Shown here: positions 52,300 through 62,305 of the stretch, in pieces
Layout: each line of letters starts with the position of its first letter
Position numbering within the stretch: the first letter of the stretch is position 1
Assembly (NCBI GenBank): GCA_003149575.1
Contig: QCWG01000001.1
Coordinates: 897,183 to 961,182, forward strand
From: Altererythrobacter sp. XM-24bin4
GTDB taxonomy: Bacteria; Pseudomonadota; Alphaproteobacteria; Sphingomonadales; Sphingomonadaceae
Reading direction: 5' to 3'
Length of the DNA: 64,000 nt
Program-made: the position numbers and the translations under genes
Notes under the pieces: model-generated
The model's database searches: none
What the model was told of the DNA's origin: nothing
The model's input: the letters and a program-made list of their open reading frames with translations, nothing else

Positions 52300-53424
52300 A
52301 TGTCTCGCTCCGAAGGCAAGCAAGCATCATTGTGGAAGCAGCGTTGGGTCGCTTGGCGCAACAGCGTGCTGAGCAACCCGCGCTTCCAGCAATGGGCCGC
52401 AAGGAATTGGTTCTTGCGTCCGTTCGCGCGGCGAAAGGCGGCTGAACTGTTCGCTCTCGTGGCAGGTTTCACATACACGCAGACGCTTCTCGCCATGGTC
52501 GAGAGCGGATTGCTAAAGCGGCTCGCCGAAGCTCCAACCGATGTGAGTGAAGCGGCACAAGTAGCGGATCTGAGCAAGGGGGCTGCTGAACGTTTGCTGC
52601 GCGCAGCAGCTGCGCTGAAGCTCGCTCAAGAGGTATCACCGGGTTTGTGGATGCTGGGCGAGAGAGGCGCGTCGCTTATTCCGCAGGAAGGCGCGCAGGC
52701 GATGATCCTGCATCACACGCTCCTTTATCGTGATCTGGCGGATCCGATGGCTTTGCTACGCCAGAATCGCGAACAGCCGACAGAACTATCCGAATTCTGG
52801 CGCTATGCGGCACGCGCCGATCCAGATGCAGAGCCATCTGAGATGGTTGCCCCCTATTCCGAACTGATGGCAGTTTCGCAGGGCATGGTCGCTGATGAAG
52901 TGCTGCGGTCCTATCGCTTCAATGGCGTAAGCTCGGTACTCGACGTCGGTGGGGGACATGGCGCGTTCGCAAGTGCCTTAGCGGCAAAGCATCAGCAAAT
53001 GCTGATTGGCATTTTCGATTTGCCGGGCGTTGTTGAAGGCGCACGCGCCCGCCTCGACTCCGGGTTCGAGTTTCATGAAGGCGACTTCTTCTGCGATCCG
53101 CTACCGCAAGGCTATGATTGCATCTCGCTGGTCCGGATCCTGCATGATCATGACGATGCGCAGGCACATCGCCTTCTCGCTGCGACTCGTGCTGCGCTTA
53201 AGCCTGGCGGGCGACTCGTCATCGCGGAGCCAATGGCGGATACCCGCGGTGCAAAAAATATGGGTGATGCTTATTTCGGACTCTATCTGTGGGCAATGCG
53301 ATCAGGGCGCCCACGCACGCGGATGGAGCTATACAAGATGCTGAGAGCCGCAGGATTCCGCGATTTTCGAGCTATCAAGACGGGGCAGCCGCTCATCACC
53401 AGCCTGACTGTCGCATTTGCCTGA
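52300..53424 (+). CDS. crtF: Hydroxyneurosporene O-methyltransferase
   Basis: 374 residues. An N-terminal dimerisation helix bundle and a C-terminal class I SAM-binding domain with SVLDVGGGHGAFASALA (motif I, near 215) and later LKPGGRLVIAEPMAD. Methylates the C1 hydroxyl of acyclic carotenoids. The ATG at 52300 has AAGGAG 8 nt upstream. Together with CrtC and CrtD it gives the methoxylated photosynthetic carotenoids of the spheroidene/spirilloxanthin kind. Confidence 0.95.
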   Translation: MSRSEGKQASLWKQRWVAWRNSVLSNPRFQQWAARNWFLRPFARRKAAELFALVAGFTYTQTLLAMVESGLLKRLAEAPTDVSEAAQVADLSKGAAERLLRAAAALKLAQEVSPGLWMLGERGASLIPQEGAQAMILHHTLLYRDLADPMALLRQNREQPTELSEFWRYAARADPDAEPSEMVAPYSELMAVSQGMVADEVLRSYRFNGVSSVLDVGGGHGAFASALAAKHQQMLIGIFDLPGVVEGARARLDSGFEFHEGDFFCDPLPQGYDCISLVRILHDHDDAQAHRLLAATRAALKPGGRLVIAEPMADTRGAKNMGDAYFGLYLWAMRSGRPRTRMELYKMLRAAGFRDFRAIKTGQPLITSLTVAFA

Positions 53425-53477
53425 CAGTAAACTTGTCTTACATTATTGACACTTTCAACTGTCAGGCTATGATGACA
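53409..53477 (+). promoter_or_regulatory. Three tandem PpsR/CrtJ-type boxes ahead of bchC
   Basis: Three copies of TGTC-N10-GACA lie head to tail: TGTCGCATTTGCCTGACA (53409-53426, overlapping the crtF stop), TGTCTTACATTATTGACA (53434-53451) and TGTCAGGCTATGATGACA (53460-53477). The gaps are 7 and 8 bp. The last two reproduce the twin-palindrome, 8-bp-gap layout known for CrtJ at Rhodobacter bchC. TTGACA-like bases inside the second box could serve as a -35 element. Confidence 0.88.
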
Positions 53478-53536
53478 GTGGGTGAAAAAATCTATCGCGA
53501 AAGGGTTGATCGCGACCATTAGGGGAAGTCCACAAG

Positions 53537-54472
53537 ATGGACGCGATCGCGGTGATTCTTGATGCGCCAAAACGGCTGTCTGTAAGGCAGTTGTCGCTGA
53601 ATCCCGCGACCTCATCAGACGTCATCGTTGAAACCGTGTGGAGCGGGATCAGCAGTGGCACGGAGAAGCTCTTGTGGACCGGCGAAATGCCGCGTTTCCC
53701 CGGCATGGGGTATCCGCTTGTGCCGGGTTACGAGTCTGTCGGCCGCATTGTCGATGCCGCGCCTGAATTCCAAGGACGCATTGGTGAATGGGTGTTTGTA
53801 CCGGGTGCGAACTGCTTTGCTGACGCGCGCGGATTGTTTGGTGGAACCGCAAACCGCTTAATCGTCCCATCCGAGCGCGCGCTCACCATTTCTGAAGATC
53901 TGGCCGAAAAAGGCGTGCTGATGGCACTGGCCGCTACAGCGCTGCACGCGCTGGCCGCTGGCGATCCACCTGAACTTATTATTGGCCATGGCGTTCTGGG
54001 GCGTTTGCTTGCCCGACTTACCATCGCGTCAGGCGCACCTGCTCCCACAGTTTGGGATAACAAGGCCGAGCGCCGCGAAGGCGCAATTGGCTACGAATGT
54101 ATCGCGCCCAAGGACGACGATCGACACGACTACAGCTCGATATATGACGTTAGCGGCTATGCTCACGGGCTTGACAATCTGATCGGGCGGCTGGGCAAAC
54201 GCGGCGAGATCGTTCTTGCAGGATTCTATTCGGACCGGCTTAGCTTCGGCTTCGCCCCCGCATTCCAGGCAGAGGCGCGCTTGCGCGTGGCAGCTGAATG
54301 GACCCCTGAGGACTTGGCTTCGACTCGAGCGCTAATCGAAACCGGGGCTCTCAACCTTGATGGCCTGATCACTGACGTTCGTCCCGCGAGTGAAGCTGAA
54401 ACGGCTTATCCCACAGCATTCACTGAAATCGACTGTCTCAAGATGGTGTTGGACTGGAGCAGCTACGAATGA
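53537..54472 (+). CDS. bchC: Bacteriochlorophyllide a dehydrogenase
   Basis: 311 residues of the MDR superfamily. Oxidises 3-hydroxyethyl-bacteriochlorophyllide a to bacteriochlorophyllide a. Visible are VWSGISSGTEKLLWTGEMPRFPGMGYPLVPGYESVG in the N-terminal half and ELIIGHGVLGRLLARLTIASGA for the nucleotide fold. Overlaps bchX by 4 bp (ATGA). First gene of the bchCXYZ-puf superoperon under the PpsR boxes. Confidence 0.95.
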   Translation: MDAIAVILDAPKRLSVRQLSLNPATSSDVIVETVWSGISSGTEKLLWTGEMPRFPGMGYPLVPGYESVGRIVDAAPEFQGRIGEWVFVPGANCFADARGLFGGTANRLIVPSERALTISEDLAEKGVLMALAATALHALAAGDPPELIIGHGVLGRLLARLTIASGAPAPTVWDNKAERREGAIGYECIAPKDDDRHDYSSIYDVSGYAHGLDNLIGRLGKRGEIVLAGFYSDRLSFGFAPAFQAEARLRVAAEWTPEDLASTRALIETGALNLDGLITDVRPASEAETAYPTAFTEIDCLKMVLDWSSYE

Positions 54473-55452
54473 CAATGCTTGATACTCAAGCCTTAAGGAA
54501 TGAGGCGGCTCAGGAGCCGGACCCCGTCCACACAGGCGAAGTGACCAGCGAAACGCAAGTTATCGCGATTTACGGCAAGGGGGGCTCTGGGAAGAGCTTT
54601 GCCTTGTCGAACCTCAGCTACATGATGGCGCAGCAAGGCAAACGTGTGCTGCTTATCGGATGTGACCCCAAGTCTGACACTACCAGCCTGTTGTTTGGCG
54701 GCAAGAGCTGCCCAACCATCATTGAAACTTCCTCGAAGAAAAAGCTTGCGGGTGAAGAAGTCACTATCGAAGACGTATGCTTCCAGCGTGACGGCGTCTT
54801 TGCGATGGAGCTTGGCGGACCTGAGGTCGGTCGCGGCTGCGGCGGGCGCGGGATCATCCACGGCTTCGAGTTGCTGGAAAAGCTCGGCTTCCATGAATGG
54901 GGTTTCGACTACGTCCTTTTGGATTTTCTGGGCGACGTAGTTTGCGGCGGTTTCGGCCTGCCGATTGCACGCGATATGTGCCAGAAAGTGATTGTCGTCG
55001 GCTCGAACGATTTGCAATCGCTCTATGTCGCAAACAATGTCTGCCAAGCGGTCGAATACTTCCGCAAGATGGGTGGCAATGTCGGTGTTGCCGGCATGAT
55101 AGTAAACAAGGACGACGGTACTGGAGAGGCGGCAGCCTTCGCGAAGGCGGTCGACATTCCCGTGCTGACAGCAATTCCGGCAGATGAAGATATCCGCCGC
55201 AAATCCGCCAATTATCAGATCATCGGAAAGCCAGGCGGCGAATGGAGTGGGCTGTTTGAACAGCTGGCTGAAAACGTTGCCAAGGCGCCGCCGCGCCAAC
55301 CTGCTCCCTTAGACCAGGACGGGTTGCTTGGCCTCTTCTCCCCCGAAGACACTGGAGGCGATGTCAAACTCGTTCCGGCGACCCAGGCCGATATGCGCGG
55401 CGGCACTTTTGAGCCGAAGCCCAGCCTCGAAGTTATTTACGATGAGGTGTGA
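54469..55452 (+). CDS. bchX: Chlorophyllide a reductase iron protein
   Basis: 327 residues. Nitrogenase Fe-protein-like electron donor for BchYZ. P-loop GKGGSGKS (36-43), switch-like GCDPKSD, and the two Cys that hold the inter-subunit [4Fe-4S] cluster at 124 (GRGCGGRGI) and 159 (VVCGGFGLP). Extra N-terminal 30 residues and a Pro-rich C-terminus are usual in BchX. Confidence 0.97.
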   Translation: MTMLDTQALRNEAAQEPDPVHTGEVTSETQVIAIYGKGGSGKSFALSNLSYMMAQQGKRVLLIGCDPKSDTTSLLFGGKSCPTIIETSSKKKLAGEEVTIEDVCFQRDGVFAMELGGPEVGRGCGGRGIIHGFELLEKLGFHEWGFDYVLLDFLGDVVCGGFGLPIARDMCQKVIVVGSNDLQSLYVANNVCQAVEYFRKMGGNVGVAGMIVNKDDGTGEAAAFAKAVDIPVLTAIPADEDIRRKSANYQIIGKPGGEWSGLFEQLAENVAKAPPRQPAPLDQDGLLGLFSPEDTGGDVKLVPATQADMRGGTFEPKPSLEVIYDEV

Positions 55453-55455
55453 CGC

Positions 55456-57012
55456 TTGACTGATCTGAACGCATCGATGCGCCCTGAAGAACGGACGCGT
55501 GACCAACTTGATCTTGGATCGGGCGGGGAGCCGACGGCTGGCGCCTGCTCCAGCAAGGACACCATGCTTGAAGCCGCACGCAAAGCTGGCAAGAGCGACA
55601 TTCTGGATCGCTATGCCGCAGATTATCCGGTCGACCCGGCGCGCGGACCACATGATCAACCGCAATCAATGTGTCCAGCCTTCGGATCGCTCCGCGTCGG
55701 GTTGCGCATGCAACGCACCGCCACGGTTCTGTCCGGTTCGGCCTGCTGCGTTTACGGGCTGACTTTTACTTCGCATTTCTACGGCGCACGCCGCACGGTT
55801 GGTTACGTGCCGTTCAACTCCGAAACGCTTGTTACGGGCAAGCTGTTCGAAGACATCAAGGAAGCGGTCGAGGAGTTGGCCGATCCTGCCAATTACGATT
55901 CAATTGTCGTGACGAATCTCTGTGTACCCACTGCCAGCGGTGTGCCCTTGCGGCTGTTGCCCAAGGCAATCAACGGAGTGCGCATTATCGGTATCGACGT
56001 ACCTGGTTTCGGTATTCCAACCCATGCCGAGGCCAAGGACGTACTCGCTGGCGCTATGCTGCAATATGCGCGCAACGAGGCCGAGCAAGGTCCTGTCGCC
56101 GTTCCGAAACAGCGCTCGGACAGGCCGACGGTGACCTTGCTCGGAGAGATGTTTCCAGCAGATCCGGTCGGCCTGGCGCAGTTGATTGCGCCAATGGGGC
56201 TTGCGACGGGCCCAGTCGTGCCAACCCGCGAATGGCGAGAGCTCTACGCTGCCCTCGACTGTTCGGTAGTGGCTGCAATTCATCCCTTCTACACGGCCAG
56301 CATTCGCGAATTCGAAGCCGCGGGTCGTTCAGTAGTTGGCTCCGCGCCAGTCGGTCGCGATGGCACGGTCGCGTGGCTGGATGCGATCGGCGCTGCTTGC
56401 GGTGTGGCGCAAGACCAGATCGACGCAGCCAAAAATGCAGCGCTTCCAGCGATCGAAGCTGCACTGGCAGCAGCTCCCATAAAAGGCCGAGTGACAGTCT
56501 CTGGCTATGAGGGTTCCGAGCTCTTGGTTGCGCGCCTGCTAATCGAAAGCGGCGCGGACGTGCCCTATGTCGGCACTGCCTGTCCACGTACGCCATGGTC
56601 CGAACCCGATCGTCAATGGCTCGAAGCCAAAGACGTGAAAGTGCAATACCGCGCGAGCCTGGAGCAGGATATCGCAGCAGTAGACGAGTATCGCCCGGAC
56701 TTGGCGATCGGTACTACACCGGTTGTACAGCACGCCAAACAGCACGGCATGCCGGCCATGTATTTCACGAACTTGATTTCAGCGCGCCCGCTTATGGGTG
56801 TCGCTGGCGCAGGCAGCTTGGCGCAAGTCATCAATGCCGCGATTGCCAATAAGAATCGCTTTGCGAAGATGACTGCCTTCTTTGAAGGGGTCGGCAAGGA
56901 TATGAGTGCAGGTGTGTGGGAAGACACCCCGCAGGACCGCCCGCTGTTCAAGAAGAAATTCGCCGCGCAAAACATCGCCGCGCGCAAGGCCAGTGAGGCG
57001 GTGGGTACATGA
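55456..57012 (+). CDS. bchY: Chlorophyllide a reductase subunit Y
   Basis: 518 residues. NifD-like subunit of COR, which reduces the C7-C8 bond of chlorophyllide a. Cluster-ligand region [19 protein letters not shown] and [22 protein letters not shown] 55456, 3 bp after the bchX stop, with GAGG 9 nt upstream; an ATG at 55477 is also possible. Overlaps bchZ as ATGA. Confidence 0.96.
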   Translation: MTDLNASMRPEERTRDQLDLGSGGEPTAGACSSKDTMLEAARKAGKSDILDRYAADYPVDPARGPHDQPQSMCPAFGSLRVGLRMQRTATVLSGSACCVYGLTFTSHFYGARRTVGYVPFNSETLVTGKLFEDIKEAVEELADPANYDSIVVTNLCVPTASGVPLRLLPKAINGVRIIGIDVPGFGIPTHAEAKDVLAGAMLQYARNEAEQGPVAVPKQRSDRPTVTLLGEMFPADPVGLAQLIAPMGLATGPVVPTREWRELYAALDCSVVAAIHPFYTASIREFEAAGRSVVGSAPVGRDGTVAWLDAIGAACGVAQDQIDAAKNAALPAIEAALAAAPIKGRVTVSGYEGSELLVARLLIESGADVPYVGTACPRTPWSEPDRQWLEAKDVKVQYRASLEQDIAAVDEYRPDLAIGTTPVVQHAKQHGMPAMYFTNLISARPLMGVAGAGSLAQVINAAIANKNRFAKMTAFFEGVGKDMSAGVWEDTPQDRPLFKKKFAAQNIAARKASEAVGT

Positions 57013-58454
57013 CGCTGATCCTCGATCATGACCGCGCGGGCGGATATTGGGGCGCGATTTATGCCTTTACCGCAATCAAAGGCTTGCAAGTCGTGATCGA
57101 CGGGCCAGTCGGGTGTGAGAACCTGCCAGTCACCTCAGTCCTGCATTATACAGACGGTTTGCCGCCCCACGAACTTCCGATCGTCGTTACGGGCATCGGC
57201 GAAGAGGAGCTGGGCAAAACCGGGACAGAAGGCGCGATGAAACGCGCATGGGAAACGCTCGATCCGGATTTGCCATCCGTGGTGGTGACTGGCTCGATCT
57301 CCGAAATGATAGGCGGCGGCGTTACACCTGAAGGCACCACTCTCAAGCGCTTCCTGCCGCGCACTATCGATGAAGATCAGTGGGAATCGGCTGATCGGGC
57401 GCTGAGCTGGCTTTGGACCGAATTTGGGCCAAAGAAGATGCCGAAGCAGCGCGAGCGCAAGGAAGGCGAAAAGCCGAAGGTCAATATCATTGGCCCGTCC
57501 TACGGCATGTTCAATATGGCGTCAGATCTCGCCGAGATTCGCCGCCTGGTTGAGGGCATCGGGGCGGAAGTGAACATGGCTTTCCCGCTGGGTAGCCATT
57601 TGGCCGATATCAAGAAGCTGGGCATGGCAGATGCGAATGTCTGTCTTTACCGCGAGTTCGGCCGGAACCTTTGTGAGCTTCTTGAGCGGCCCTATTTCCA
57701 AGCGCCAATCGGTTTGGAGAGCACTACCAAATTTCTTGAGGCGCTTGGCGAGGAGCTGGATCTCGACCCGGCGCCCTTTATCGAACGTGAGAAGCACACT
57801 ACGATCAAGCCGCTGTGGGACCTGTGGCGTTCGGTCACTCAAGATTTCTTCGGCACTGCCAATTTCGGAATCGTTGCGAACGAGACCTATGCACGCGGCA
57901 TTCGCAACTTCCTGGAGGGCGATATGGGGCTGCCGTGCAGCTTTGCCTTTAGCCGGTCGGCTGGGGTGAAACCCGACAATCAGGCTGTGCGCGAAGCGAT
58001 CCATACCAATCCGCCGCTCGTAGTATTCGGATCTTATAACGAACGAATGTACATGGCCGAATGCGGCGCGCGCGGGATCTATATCCCCGCGAGCTTCCCC
58101 GGCGCTGCCATACGCCGTCATACCGGCACGCCCTTTATGGGCTATTCTGGGGCGACCTATCTCGTGCAGGAAGTGTGCAATGCGCTGTTTGATGCGCTGT
58201 TCCACATCCTGCCACTGTCGACGCAAATGGACGCAGGCGACGCCACGCCGGCGCGCGAATATGAAGAGCTTGCTTGGGACGAAGACGCCAAAGCGAAGCT
58301 TGACGCGCTGGTCGAAGCACAGCCCGTGTTGATCCGGATTTCCGCTGCCAAACGGCTTCGCGATGCTGCTGAACGCGCCACGCGGCGTGCAGGCGAAACC
58401 CAGGTCTCATCCGACCGGCTGGCGGACGCCCTGCTTGAAGGACACAGCGCATGA
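57009..58454 (+). CDS. bchZ: Chlorophyllide a reductase subunit Z
   Basis: 481 residues. NifK-like subunit of COR. The opening [39 protein letters not shown] with the cluster Cys, later [24 protein letters not shown], and the C-terminal protochlorophyllide-reductase-like [30 protein letters not shown]. Its stop overlaps a 42-codon ORF as ATGA. Confidence 0.96.
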   Translation: MTLILDHDRAGGYWGAIYAFTAIKGLQVVIDGPVGCENLPVTSVLHYTDGLPPHELPIVVTGIGEEELGKTGTEGAMKRAWETLDPDLPSVVVTGSISEMIGGGVTPEGTTLKRFLPRTIDEDQWESADRALSWLWTEFGPKKMPKQRERKEGEKPKVNIIGPSYGMFNMASDLAEIRRLVEGIGAEVNMAFPLGSHLADIKKLGMADANVCLYREFGRNLCELLERPYFQAPIGLESTTKFLEALGEELDLDPAPFIEREKHTTIKPLWDLWRSVTQDFFGTANFGIVANETYARGIRNFLEGDMGLPCSFAFSRSAGVKPDNQAVREAIHTNPPLVVFGSYNERMYMAECGARGIYIPASFPGAAIRRHTGTPFMGYSGATYLVQEVCNALFDALFHILPLSTQMDAGDATPAREYEELAWDEDAKAKLDALVEAQPVLIRISAAKRLRDAAERATRRAGETQVSSDRLADALLEGHSA

Positions 58455-58579
58455 GTGCGCTCACACAGATCGCTCGCAGCAATGCGAGCCCAGCAATCCA
58501 TGCGATCATTTTCGCACGGATACCGACGGAGGCACGTCGCCTCTCGCACAACAACCCAAAATGGGAGAATAGGCTATGA
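58451..58579 (+). CDS. 42-residue ORF coupled to both bchZ and pufB
   Basis: ATG 58451 overlaps the bchZ TGA (ATGA), and its own TGA at 58577-58579 overlaps the pufB ATG (ATGA). The frame has no internal stop and reads [20 protein letters not shown] and so on, with an Arg/His-rich end. It occupies the place where Rhodobacter has pufQ, but shows no similarity to PufQ that I can see. It has no anchor-like helix longer than about 10 residues. Coding status rests on the double coupling. Confidence 0.5.
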   Translation: MSALTQIARSNASPAIHAIIFARIPTEARRLSHNNPKWENRL

Positions 58580-58725
58580 GTGATGTGGGAATGAGCACAT
58601 ATCTCACCCCCGAAGAAGCTAAGGAGTTCCACAAACTCTTTATGTTTTGGTTCGCCGCTCACACCGGGATCGCTGTCGTGGCGCACCTGCTGGTGTGGAC
58701 CTGGCGTCCGTGGATAGGCATCTGA
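58576..58725 (+). CDS. pufB: LH1 antenna beta polypeptide
   Basis: 49 residues. STYLTPEEAKEFHKLFMFW precedes one transmembrane helix with the BChl-ligand His (AHLLVWTWRPW), the beta-type motif AHTGIAVVAHLLVWTWRPW. GGGAG lies 11-15 nt before the ATG. Forms the LH1 ring with PufA. Confidence 0.96.
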   Translation: MSDVGMSTYLTPEEAKEFHKLFMFWFAAHTGIAVVAHLLVWTWRPWIGI

Positions 58726-58789
58726 ACCAACTGGAGCTGCTTGGCGGCCGTCAAGCGGCAAAGTTCAATATAAAATAAGGAATTAGACC

Positions 58790-58954
58790 ATGTGGAGAAC
58801 TTGGCTAACATATGATCCGCGCAGAGTTTTGGTAGGCCTTCACGTCTACTTGGCTGTGCTCGCGTTCACTATTCACTTCATCCTGCTGAGCACGGACACT
58901 TACAACTGGATGGATGGCCCCAATGCGCGGGCAACCATCGAGCTGGTCGAGTAG
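58790..58954 (+). CDS. pufA: LH1 antenna alpha polypeptide
   Basis: 54 residues. [20 protein letters not shown] is the typical LH1 alpha start; one transmembrane helix carries the BChl-ligand His in [20 protein letters not shown] lies 8 nt before the ATG. Partner of PufB. Confidence 0.96.
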   Translation: MWRTWLTYDPRRVLVGLHVYLAVLAFTIHFILLSTDTYNWMDGPNARATIELVE

Positions 58955-59001
58955 CTGAGGCTCTTAGCGAAGAGATAAACATTCGACAGTGCGAGGGCGA
59001 C

Positions 59002-59022
59002 GGCCGACAAATTTGGTCGGCC
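59002..59022 (+). repeat. pufA-pufL intergenic stem-loop
   Basis: GGCCGAC-AAATTTG-GTCGGCC forms a perfect 7-bp stem, with weaker outer pairing between GAGG and CCTC. In Rhodobacter the hairpin at this point protects the pufBA segment from 3' decay so that LH1 exceeds reaction-centre mRNA. The same role is likely here. No T run follows, so it is not a terminator. Confidence 0.75.
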
Positions 59023-59087
59023 CCGCCTCACAGGTCGAATTCGAGAAACATTGATCTCGCCATTTTGAGGCGGGGGAGGATTGGGTT

Positions 59088-59912
59088 ATGGCGCTCCTCA
59101 GTTTTGAGCGAAAGTATCGCGTGCGTGGTGGCACGCTGATCGGCGGGGACCTGTTCGATTTCTGGGTCGGCCCATTTTACGTCGGCTTTTTCGGAGTCGT
59201 CACCGCGATCTTCGCGACCTTAGGGACAGCGTTGATATTCTACGCTGCGTCACAAGGCCCGACCTGGAATCCTTGGCTCATAAGTATCGCACCACCGGAT
59301 TTGAGCTACGGATTGTCAATGGCGCCGTTGAAGGAAGGAGGGTTCTGGCAAGTCATCACGGTTTGCGCGATCATCTCTTTCGTTTCATGGGCGCTGCGAG
59401 AGGTTGAGATCTGCCGCAAGCTGGGAATGGGTTACCATGTCCCGGTTGCGTTCGGGGTTGCAATTTTCGCTTATGTGACGCTCGTTGTCATCCGGCCCGT
59501 ACTCATGGGTGGCTGGCATTTTGGTTTTCCTTACGGGATATTCAGCCACTTGGACTGGGTATCCAACACGGGGTACCAATACCTGCATTTCCACTACAAC
59601 CCGGCGCATATGCTGGCGGTGTCGTTCTTCTTTACGACCACACTTGCCCTGGCATTACATGGCGCCTTGGTGCTGTCAGCGGTCAATCCAGAGCGCGGCG
59701 GCGAAGTGAAAACGCCGGAATATGAAGACACCTTCTTCCGGGATCTGATCGGTTATTCGGTTGGAACGCTCGGCATTCACCGCGTGGGCTTGCTTCTCGC
59801 GCTTAACGCCGGCTTCTGGAGCGCAGTCTGCATCGTAATCAGTGGTCCTTTGTGGACCAAAGGTTGGCCCGAGTGGTGGACCTGGTGGCTCAATCTGCCG
59901 ATCTGGGCGTGA
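59088..59912 (+). CDS. pufL: Reaction centre L subunit
   Basis: 274 residues. Five transmembrane helices. Ligands are visible with numbers one higher than in R. sphaeroides: His154 (accessory BChl), His174 (special pair), His191 and His231 (non-haem iron). GGGGGAGGA precedes the ATG. Confidence 0.98.
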   Translation: MALLSFERKYRVRGGTLIGGDLFDFWVGPFYVGFFGVVTAIFATLGTALIFYAASQGPTWNPWLISIAPPDLSYGLSMAPLKEGGFWQVITVCAIISFVSWALREVEICRKLGMGYHVPVAFGVAIFAYVTLVVIRPVLMGGWHFGFPYGIFSHLDWVSNTGYQYLHFHYNPAHMLAVSFFFTTTLALALHGALVLSAVNPERGGEVKTPEYEDTFFRDLIGYSVGTLGIHRVGLLLALNAGFWSAVCIVISGPLWTKGWPEWWTWWLNLPIWA

Positions 59913-59926
59913 GGGGAGACTGAACC

Positions 59927-60898
59927 ATGGCGACTTATCAAAACATCTTCACACAGGTTCAACTGAACCATCCGCCTGAACTCGGCATCCCACTGCCAGA
60001 CGGACAGCACGAACCGCGTTTCAATATCACTTTCATCAATCGCTGGCTCGGCACGATCGGTCATGCGCAGATCGGCCCGTTCTATCTTGGGTGGACTGGC
60101 ATCGGAGCGCTAGCATTTGGCTTGCTGGCATTCTTCATCATCGGGATGAATATGTGGGCTTCGGTTGGCTGGGATCCGATCCAGTTTGTCCGCCAGCTGT
60201 TTTGGCTCTCGCTTGAACCGCCCGGCCCGCAATATGGCTTTTCGCCATTCGTCCCGCTTAATGAAGGCGGCTGGTTCATTCTGACCGGCGCATTTCTTAC
60301 CATCTCGGTGCTGCTCTGGTGGTTAAGGACCTATCTGCGCGCAAAAGAGCTTGGCATGGGCATGCATGTGCCCTGGGCTTTTGCCTCAGCGATCTGGCTG
60401 TTTCTGGTTTTGGGCTTCCTGCGGCCGATGTTCATGGGGAGTTGGGCCGAAGCGGTGCCGTATGGCATCTTCCCGCACCTTGATTGGACGGCGGCATTTT
60501 CGATCCGCTACGGCAACCTGTTCTACAACCCGTTCCACGCGCTTTCGATCGTGTTCCTTTACGGTTCGACGCTGCTCTTCGCGATGCACGGGGCGACGAT
60601 TCTTGCTGTTGGCCGTTATGGGGGTGAACGCGAGATCGAGCAGATTACCGATCGAGGCACTGCATCAGAGCGTGCAGCGCTGTTCTGGCGCTGGACCATG
60701 GGTTTCAACGCGACGATGGAATCAATCCACCGATGGGCATGGTGGTTTGCGGTGCTGACCACGCTGACCGGCGGGATCGGCATATTGCTGACCGGCACTG
60801 TGGTCGACAATTGGTATCTATGGGCGCAGCAACATGGTTTTGCCCCGGCCTATCCCGACACCGGGGTCGTTGACCCTGCCGCCATTCCAGGGGAGTGA
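59927..60898 (+). CDS. pufM: Reaction centre M subunit
   Basis: 323 residues. Five helices; His184 (accessory BChl), His204 (special pair), His221 and His268 (iron) and an iron-ligand Glu in GGEREIEQI (about 234). 14 bp after pufL. Its end overlaps the GTG upstream of pufC. Confidence 0.98.
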   Translation: MATYQNIFTQVQLNHPPELGIPLPDGQHEPRFNITFINRWLGTIGHAQIGPFYLGWTGIGALAFGLLAFFIIGMNMWASVGWDPIQFVRQLFWLSLEPPGPQYGFSPFVPLNEGGWFILTGAFLTISVLLWWLRTYLRAKELGMGMHVPWAFASAIWLFLVLGFLRPMFMGSWAEAVPYGIFPHLDWTAAFSIRYGNLFYNPFHALSIVFLYGSTLLFAMHGATILAVGRYGGEREIEQITDRGTASERAALFWRWTMGFNATMESIHRWAWWFAVLTTLTGGIGILLTGTVVDNWYLWAQQHGFAPAYPDTGVVDPAAIPGE

Positions 60899-60903
60899 GT
60901 AGG

Positions 60904-61953
60904 ATGAAAACGACAGTTAAAATTGTAGTGCTTTCTGCTCTTCCCCTTGTTCTAGCAGCTTGCGAGATCCAGCCAAAGGTTTCTGAGCAGAATGGTTTTC
61001 GCGGCACAGGTATGAACCAAGTTGCGCTGCGTTCGGTGGCAGAGGCCGAGTACGATGTTCCGGCACCGCCCTATGAACTGCCGCCACCTGGTGGCCCTTC
61101 AGCTGGCGAAGTCTATGAGAACGTCCAGGTCCTTGGCGACATCTCAGCTGATGAGTTCAATTATCTGATGGCTGCGATCACCGAATGGGTAGCACCTGAT
61201 GAAGGCTGCAACTATTGCCACAACCCGGCGAATATGGCGTCTGACGAAGTCTATACCAAAGTTGTAGCAAGGCGCATGATCCAGATGAATCAGACGATCA
61301 ATGCGAATTACGAAAGCCACGTGGCCGATACAGGTGTCACATGCTGGACGTGCCACCGTGGGAACAACATTCCGGAAAATTACTGGACCTTGCCGGAAGA
61401 CGCCAACCACAATTCAGTCAAGATCACGAAGCGGGGGCAGAACAGTCCAACTCCCGAAACCGCATATAGCTCGCTTCCTGTGAATGCGGTCGCGCGGTAT
61501 TTTCTGAATGACGAGACAGTGCAGAATATCCGCGTCGCATCGACCGGGCTTTACCCAAGCGAAGACAATACGTTGTCCACCATGGAAACCGAGAACACCT
61601 ATGCACTAATGCTGCATATGTCAGACTCGCTCGGTGTGAACTGCACCTTCTGCCACAATACGCAAAGCTTCGGAGCCTGGAACATCAGCCCGGCGCAGCG
61701 TGCAGTTGCTTGGCACGGCACGCGTATGGTCGCGCGTATGAATCAGGAATATATCACTCCGCTGGCTCCGGTCTTCCCCGAGAACCGGCTTGGCAATGCA
61801 GGTGACCCGTTCAAGGTCAATTGCACGACTTGCCACCAAGGTGTGAACAAGCCGATGGGCGGCGCGCAGATGGCGAAAGACTATCCTGCGTTGTTGTCTG
61901 TTCCGGCTGCAACGGTGCAGGAAGCAGAAGCTGACGCTGAAGAGGCGACATAA
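60904..61953 (+). CDS. pufC: Reaction centre tetraheme cytochrome c subunit
   Basis: 349 residues from ATG 60904 (GGGGAGTGAGTAGG upstream). Lipoprotein signal with lipobox LAAC (Cys20). Four CxxCH haem sites: CNYCH (102-106), CWTCH (147-151), CTFCH (247-251), CTTCH (307-311). Re-reduces the photo-oxidised special pair from the periplasmic side. Acidic C-terminal tail. Last puf gene; terminator follows. Confidence 0.97.
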   Translation: MKTTVKIVVLSALPLVLAACEIQPKVSEQNGFRGTGMNQVALRSVAEAEYDVPAPPYELPPPGGPSAGEVYENVQVLGDISADEFNYLMAAITEWVAPDEGCNYCHNPANMASDEVYTKVVARRMIQMNQTINANYESHVADTGVTCWTCHRGNNIPENYWTLPEDANHNSVKITKRGQNSPTPETAYSSLPVNAVARYFLNDETVQNIRVASTGLYPSEDNTLSTMETENTYALMLHMSDSLGVNCTFCHNTQSFGAWNISPAQRAVAWHGTRMVARMNQEYITPLAPVFPENRLGNAGDPFKVNCTTCHQGVNKPMGGAQMAKDYPALLSVPAATVQEAEADAEEAT

Positions 61954-61990
61954 GAAAAAGACTGATTGCATTTGCATTCAAGGCTTGAAT

Positions 61991-62029
61991 GCGGCTCGCG
62001 CGCAATGGCGTTCGGGCCGCTTTTCTTTT
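61991..62029 (+). terminator. Intrinsic terminator after pufC
   Basis: GCGGCTCG and CGGGCCGC pair over 8 bp (one T-G) around a 14-nt loop, then TTTTCTTTT. It ends the bchCXYZ-pufBALMC superoperon. 18 bp further the convergent small membrane gene ends. Confidence 0.85.
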
Positions 62030-62047
62030 GGTATCTGCGTTCGCAGT

Positions 62048-62293
62048 CTAGCGCTTGCGCCGTGCCAGGTCGGCCAAGTGCACTGGGAATGCGAGCGTCA
62101 GGGGAATGGCAATCCAGATCCAATGGGCATCGACCAACGCCGCCCGTAAAGCGAGTGCGATCAACGCGGCAGGCAACAAAAGCAGAAGCGCATTCAATGG
62201 CGACCACCCTTTGCGCCACAGGATCACGAATTCAATCGCCAGCACTGCGAGCACTATATCGACTGCCGTGCCGCTGGAGAAGAATTGCTCCAT
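62048..62293 (-). CDS. Small three-helix membrane protein behind tspO
   Basis: 81 residues from ATG 62293, almost wholly hydrophobic: VDIVLAVLAIEFVILW, LNALLLLLPAALIALALRAALV and WIWIAIPLTLAFPVHLADLARRKR. 12 bp after tspO, so probably the end of a bchP-tspO-orf operon. Function unknown. It may be regulatory or structural in the photosynthetic membrane, but the sequence gives no hint. Confidence 0.65.
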   Translation of the reverse strand: MEQFFSSGTAVDIVLAVLAIEFVILWRKGWSPLNALLLLLPAALIALALRAALVDAHWIWIAIPLTLAFPVHLADLARRKR

Positions 62294-62305
62294 CAAACTG
62301 TATCG

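Noticed and set aside
58451..58579. Calling the small ORF before pufB pufQ
   Set aside because: Position fits, but there is no similarity to PufQ and no transmembrane helix like that of PufQ.
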